Of a DNA stretch of 64,000 nucleotides, positions 54,688 through 64,000 are shown in pieces (within the stretch, counting starts at the first letter, position 1; each line of letters begins with the position of its first letter). A program made the position numbers and the translations under genes. The notes beneath the pieces were generated by a model. It ran no database searches. It worked only from the letters and a program-made list of their open reading frames with translations, and had not been told where the DNA came from. Source of the stretch: Chrysomallon squamiferum (lineage: Eukaryota > Mollusca > Gastropoda > Neomphalida > Peltospiridae); assembly GCA_012295275.1 (NCBI GenBank), contig CM022677.1:17908440-17972439 (forward strand), read 5' to 3'.

Positions 54688-55344
54688 CAGATTAGTTTGG
54701 ATTTTAATTAATTGAGAATAGTTAAAAAAAAAAAATTACAAAAAAAAATTAAAAAAATTTATCTTCAAGTTATTGTTTCTCGATATTTCAAATAAACGAG
54801 TATTTCTCAATATCTTTTGTTTTGTGTTTTAAGTGTTTTGTTTTGATTATACTCTGAAATGATTTAGCGTTGCTGAAATAGTACAGTTATCAAAACCATT
54901 TATATACAGGGCCTCCAAGGGAAAGTTTGCAAGGCAGGACACAACCCATTTGGGGCCCCGAGGCAGGCAAACTTGTTTCTCAAATTGAGGTTTTGATGTC
55001 AAATAAACCTACATGCAAACTAGGCTTTACAATAATTAACAATAAATACTAATACAAAGAAGTAAGTATAGTGTGATAGGTGTAGTGATGTTTGTGTGTG
55101 TTGGGCTGAGGGTAGTAGAAAGTGTTTGTTCTCGAAGGGTGGGGATGTGGATGATGTATGGTTGCTGTGGGAACCTTGTTAGCTCTTTGGCCCCTTAACA
55201 GAGTATCAGCTGGACCTCCAACCCCTTCTCATAGGACATGTTTATATAGCATGGTTTATGTGAATAATTTTTTGTGTTACCAAAAAATATAATATTCCAT
55301 TCCGAAAACGTGTAAATATGTTAATCAAAAAAGATTGACCAGAA

Positions 55345-55471
<127 letters not shown>

Positions 55472-56054
55472 TTTAATTTCATCAAGACCAAAATTAACTA
55501 GTGATGTATGTACTATACTGACTGAAATCAAAATCGTAATGGAAAATCTAAAAATCGTTTTTGCATGTGGCATGACTGTTTGGACCAAAATACTCAGCAC
55601 AGGGTTTTAATAAATAGTTTAAACGAAATCAATGAATTAATGAATAAAAAGTAACAAAGACATTAATAAAACACAAAGAAAGAATGAAAAGAAATGTAAA
55701 GCAACAATTTTTCCATTGAAAAACAACAACAGCAATAACAACTAGTAAATGAAATTAATACAGTAAATGATTTTCTTACATGCTTGGTTCATAATTATGG
55801 AAATTATATATAACAAACATTATTCAAGACGAAATCATTCTATGATATCAAGCCATGATTGACTCGATAGGGGCTAAAACAATTATTTTAACTTATGTAA
55901 TGGAAGACAAAGCAGTTCGATTCTTCAGATTATTCCTAAGCTTGTTAATACAGAAACAAATTATTGTTATTGTTGCTGTTGTTGTTGTTAATCAATCATT
56001 ACCTTATTTTCGAAATGGTAATCCAATCACAATAAAAGTAATCCTTTACTAAAC

Positions 56055-56097
56055 ATGGCGCCAAACGTTTGTGACGTCATAATGTATGACCTTTGAC
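56055..56097. promoter_or_regulatory. Motif cluster: GGCGCCAAA, CRE, TGACCTTTGAC
   Basis: Contains ATGGCGCCAAA (E2F-like GCGCCAAA at 56058-56065), TGACGTCA (56072-56079) and TGACCTTTGAC (56087-56097, nuclear-receptor DR1-like). The motifs are unusually dense and CpG-containing for this AT-rich region. Confidence 0.4.
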
Positions 56098-56234
56098 ATC
56101 GAATTACAGATTACCAGTATATCTAAAAGACTTCAGTTCTGCTGCTTAGTGAACGATCAGTTTATAATGTAATATTTTATACTTTGATATTATTATTATC
56201 ACTATTAATTTTATGTATTGTTCCAAAGTTGTCA

Positions 56235-56283
56235 ATGGCGCCAAAACCAATGACCTTTTACCTCACGTTTCCGGTAACTTTCA
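56235..56283. promoter_or_regulatory. Second copy of the GGCGCC / TGACCTTT module
   Basis: ATGGCGCCAAA recurs with E2F-like GCGCCAAA at 56238-56245, then CCAAT (56247-56251) and TGACCTTTTACC (56251-56262). It repeats the order of the module about 180 bp upstream, without the CRE. Confidence 0.35.
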
Positions 56284-58510
56284 GCAGATGTCGTCTGCGG
56301 GTACTATTGTCATTCATTTGTTAACTTCATACTTCTGATTTCCTATACAGATTTTTTCTGTCTTAAAATGCGTCAGTATTATATTAGCAGCATCACTGGT
56401 GATAGCAGTATAATTTCTGTATTTCAAAGATGACTTAAAATATGCGGAAGAAAATAATTACTATAAAATATTGGTCTGCCACTCCATAGTAGAAAAAGAA
56501 AAAAACAACAACAAAAAACATTATAAATTATAATAATAAAAATAACAACCTGAAATTAGTAAATTTTGGAATTTATTTAGCATAAAACAGCATAATTAAT
56601 TCTAAATTTCTTCTTTAAATTACTTCAAAATCTCTATCTGACATGCAGATCGTATAAAAATCAATAATGAGATGCAAACTGACATGGAATGGGATGCGCC
56701 AAAATGCGGTCCCTTCCATGGTTTGAATTTTTTAATCTTTAAACTATAATTTGATTCTTCCAGCACACACGTATAGACATATGTATATAATAATAATAAT
56801 AATAATAATAATACAAATCTAATCAATTACAGAATGAAAATTGTCAGAATTCAAAATGTTTCATACCGTTTGGATGATTTAATCTAAACCAACTTTATTT
56901 CCAGCAAGATATTTAAAAAAAAAAAACCCCAAAAACCCCAACAGTTACCTCCAAAAGAAGATTGCAACTATTTGTCCATGAAATGTAAATGGCTTTTGTA
57001 TGTAGTCTTTTTTTTTCTTTCTTTTTTTTCATGCTATTCCTCATATTCTGAAATATGAATCATTTTGTTGTCCCATTTTGGAAAAAGGATCATCTGCTTG
57101 TACTTACATACATTTTCATTTTTCTCTAAATCTTGCAGATATTATTATCACGCACACACACTCAGTGGTATGCTTAAGACAATAATAAGTCAATATCTGT
57201 GTAATGCAAAAGACACACACTGACGTACACAATACATAATACTAAGGAACATGTAGATACATAAATTTATATAAATATGTACAAAAACATGTTCTTCATT
57301 AGTCATTTACAATAAAATTAGCTTGAAAGAAAATCCCTGAATAATTTCTATACCTTGGGTTTTGTCTGAAAAGACACTGTTGAGACAGAAATGAATAATC
57401 TGAATTTAGAAATACATTCTGAACAATTAAAAAAAAGAAGTTATTTTTCAAAATATCTCGTCAGATTTTTTCATATAGAATGGAGGTAGCTTATCTTAAA
57501 AATGGCACATAACTAATCTGTTTCCATAAATGGTATGTACAGACACTGTGACTAAATGAGATTTTCTGTCTGTGTGCAAAAGTTGTTTCCCTTTTTTAAA
57601 AGAAACCATAAAAATTAAAGATTTTAAAAATTTTAATTTTTTTTTTGAGATTCAACATCTTACCCAACATCTAAATTATTAACGACTGGTCCACTATGTA
57701 ATTTTTTTATCAATGTATTCTTTAAAATGCTGATTGAATCAAATTAAACTGTCAGACATTCCAGGAATAGTCAAAATACACAGTTGCCTAATGACTTTAA
57801 AAAAAAATTACTATAATACTATTTTATTTGTAAAGAATTACAGGTTATAAAGGGAATATTCAGTAATTTCTGTATAAATAAATAATTCATAAAGGAAAAA
57901 AAAAAGATATTAATAAAAAATAAATAATAGTAATAATAACAAAAACTGACATACGTACAGATCATGTATATTGCACATTCATTAAAATTTGAAAACAGTT
58001 CAGCTTTTTATGAAAAAACTGCCTACACCTATAAATATGAGTAACAAAATTACACACTTCTTTGGTGAGTAAGAAGCAAATATTTCACACTGGTTAGAAT
58101 TAGCTAAAATTCAGCATTTCCTGCATAAACCATCTTTAAAAATAGGAAATAAAAGAAAACTTTACATTTTATACATCTTATGTACAGGGCTGATTTTTTA
58201 TTTATTTTATATTCATGAAAAATAAATAGGAAGAAAATTATTTTGTAAAATTAGTACGAGTATCTATCTAATAAATGAAAGCATCTGCAGAATTTTTGTG
58301 GTTTCCTGGAACTGGATGTTTGTTTTAGAGGTCCATGAAATATAATAAAAGTTGTCCCAAAATTACTATTACTCTTTTTATTGGTGTTGTGTTTGTTGTT
58401 GTAATTCTTTTTTTTCATCTTCTGTATCTTGTTCTTCATCTTCTTTTTCTTCTTCATATTCATTTATTTATTTATTTTGTTTGATTTTAATATTTTTAAT
58501 TTCTTTAAAA

Positions 58511-59065
58511 GATAAATAATTCTTTGTGTTGGGACCATGCCTATTTTTTTCTTTCTTATTTTTTTGTTATTATAATTCTTTTTTTTTTCTTCTTCTATGT
58601 CTTGTTCTTGTTTTTCTTCTTCTTCTTATTATTTTGGCTGATTTTTATGTTTTTAACTTCATTAAAGATAAATAATTTTCCATGTGGTTGTTTTTGTTGT
58701 AATTCTTCTTTTTCGTTCTTCTGTGTCTTGTTCTTAATTTTCTTCTTATTTATTTATTTTGTTTGATTTTTTATGTTCTGAATTTCTTTAACAGATAAAT
58801 AATTCATTCATGTTGGGACTCTGCCTATTATTTTTTTTCTTCTTTTTATGGTTGTTGTTGCTGTAATTCTTCTTTTTCTGCTTCTGTCATGTTCTTCATT
58901 TTCTTCTTATTTATTTATTTTCTTTGATTTTTTATCTTTTGAATTTCTTTAACAGATAAATAATTCATTCATGTTGCAACTCTACCTATTATTCTTTTTG
59001 TTGCTGTTGTTATTTTCTTTGATTTTTTTTAATGTTTTTAATGTCATTAACAGATAAACAATTCT
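58511..59065. repeat. Minisatellite in the presumed GTF2E2 3' UTR / downstream flank
   Basis: Five landmarks of ACAGATAAATAATTC type at 58511, 58667, 58794, 58955 and 59053, with shared TTCTTCTTTTTC, CTTGTTCTT, TTATTTATTTATTTT and GATTTTTTAT blocks. Units are about 100-160 bp. The last partial unit abuts the stop codon of GTF2E2. Confidence 0.87.
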
Positions 59066-59087
59066 TCATTTACGGACACAGCTAATG

Positions 59088-63889
<4,802 letters not shown>

Positions 63890-63902
63890 TATGATATCTA
63901 AC

Positions 63903-64000
63903 TAAGAAAAAAAAAAACCTGAAGTTTTACATTAATTAAGTAAAAACAATTAATTAATTAGCAATAAAATAAATTTGTACTTAATGTATAATGGAATTTT
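63903..64000 (-). other. 3' part of the GTF2E2 5'-UTR intron
   Basis: AT-rich sequence with a T-rich tract (sense orientation) leading to the acceptor at 63902. Nothing else is seen before the window edge. Confidence 0.5.

Overview
This is a gene-sparse, AT-rich animal nuclear window dominated by simple repeats. It contains no bacterial or viral genes. Nearly all long open frames are translations of microsatellites ((CT)n, (CA)n, (CTA)n, poly-T) and are not genes. The intron-rich layout, multi-kilobase introns, protein signatures and a few short mollusc-like dispersed motifs suggest a mollusc. A cephalopod is plausible from the intron size and repeat load, but the species cannot be fixed from this sequence.

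Two protein-coding genes can be read exon by exon, in convergent orientation. The first (+ strand, about 20.2-46.0 kb) is an RBPMS / couch potato / MEC-8 family RNA-binding protein with two RRM domains. Ten constitutive exons plus alternatives splice in perfect phase into 1026 nt (341 codons and a stop) from exon 20220-20297 to the terminal exon 45903-45965. The true N-terminal exon(s) were not identified; the 20 kb upstream is probably first-intron or 5'-flanking DNA. Two neighbouring exons (25049-25105 and 26280-26333) encode alternative versions of the same RRM1 segment and look mutually exclusive. The second gene (- strand, about 63.9-59.1 kb) is GTF2E2, the TFIIE beta subunit, with six intact coding exons from the ATG at 63889 to the stop at 59088. 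The exon for the middle of its first winged helix was not found intact; only scrambled, frameshifted remnants are visible in the 1.5 kb intron where it should be.

Layout: 1-20.2 kb, repeat-rich non-coding DNA with a few more complex islands; 20.2-46.0 kb, the RBPMS-like gene; 46.0-59.1 kb, the space between the two stop codons (3' UTRs and intergenic), containing three perfect CRE palindromes and a duplicated GGCGCC/TGACCTTT module; 59.1-63.9 kb, GTF2E2; 63.9-64 kb, its 5' UTR intron. RBPMS and GTF2E2 are, to my knowledge, also adjacent and convergent on human chromosome 8p12, so this may be very old microsynteny.

The best candidates for something new are the alternative RRM1 exon pair, a ladder of duplicated splice-acceptor/exon-start copies in front of RRM2's last exon, the broken TFIIE-beta exon, and the CRE cluster between the genes. 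I saw no new defence or mobile system.
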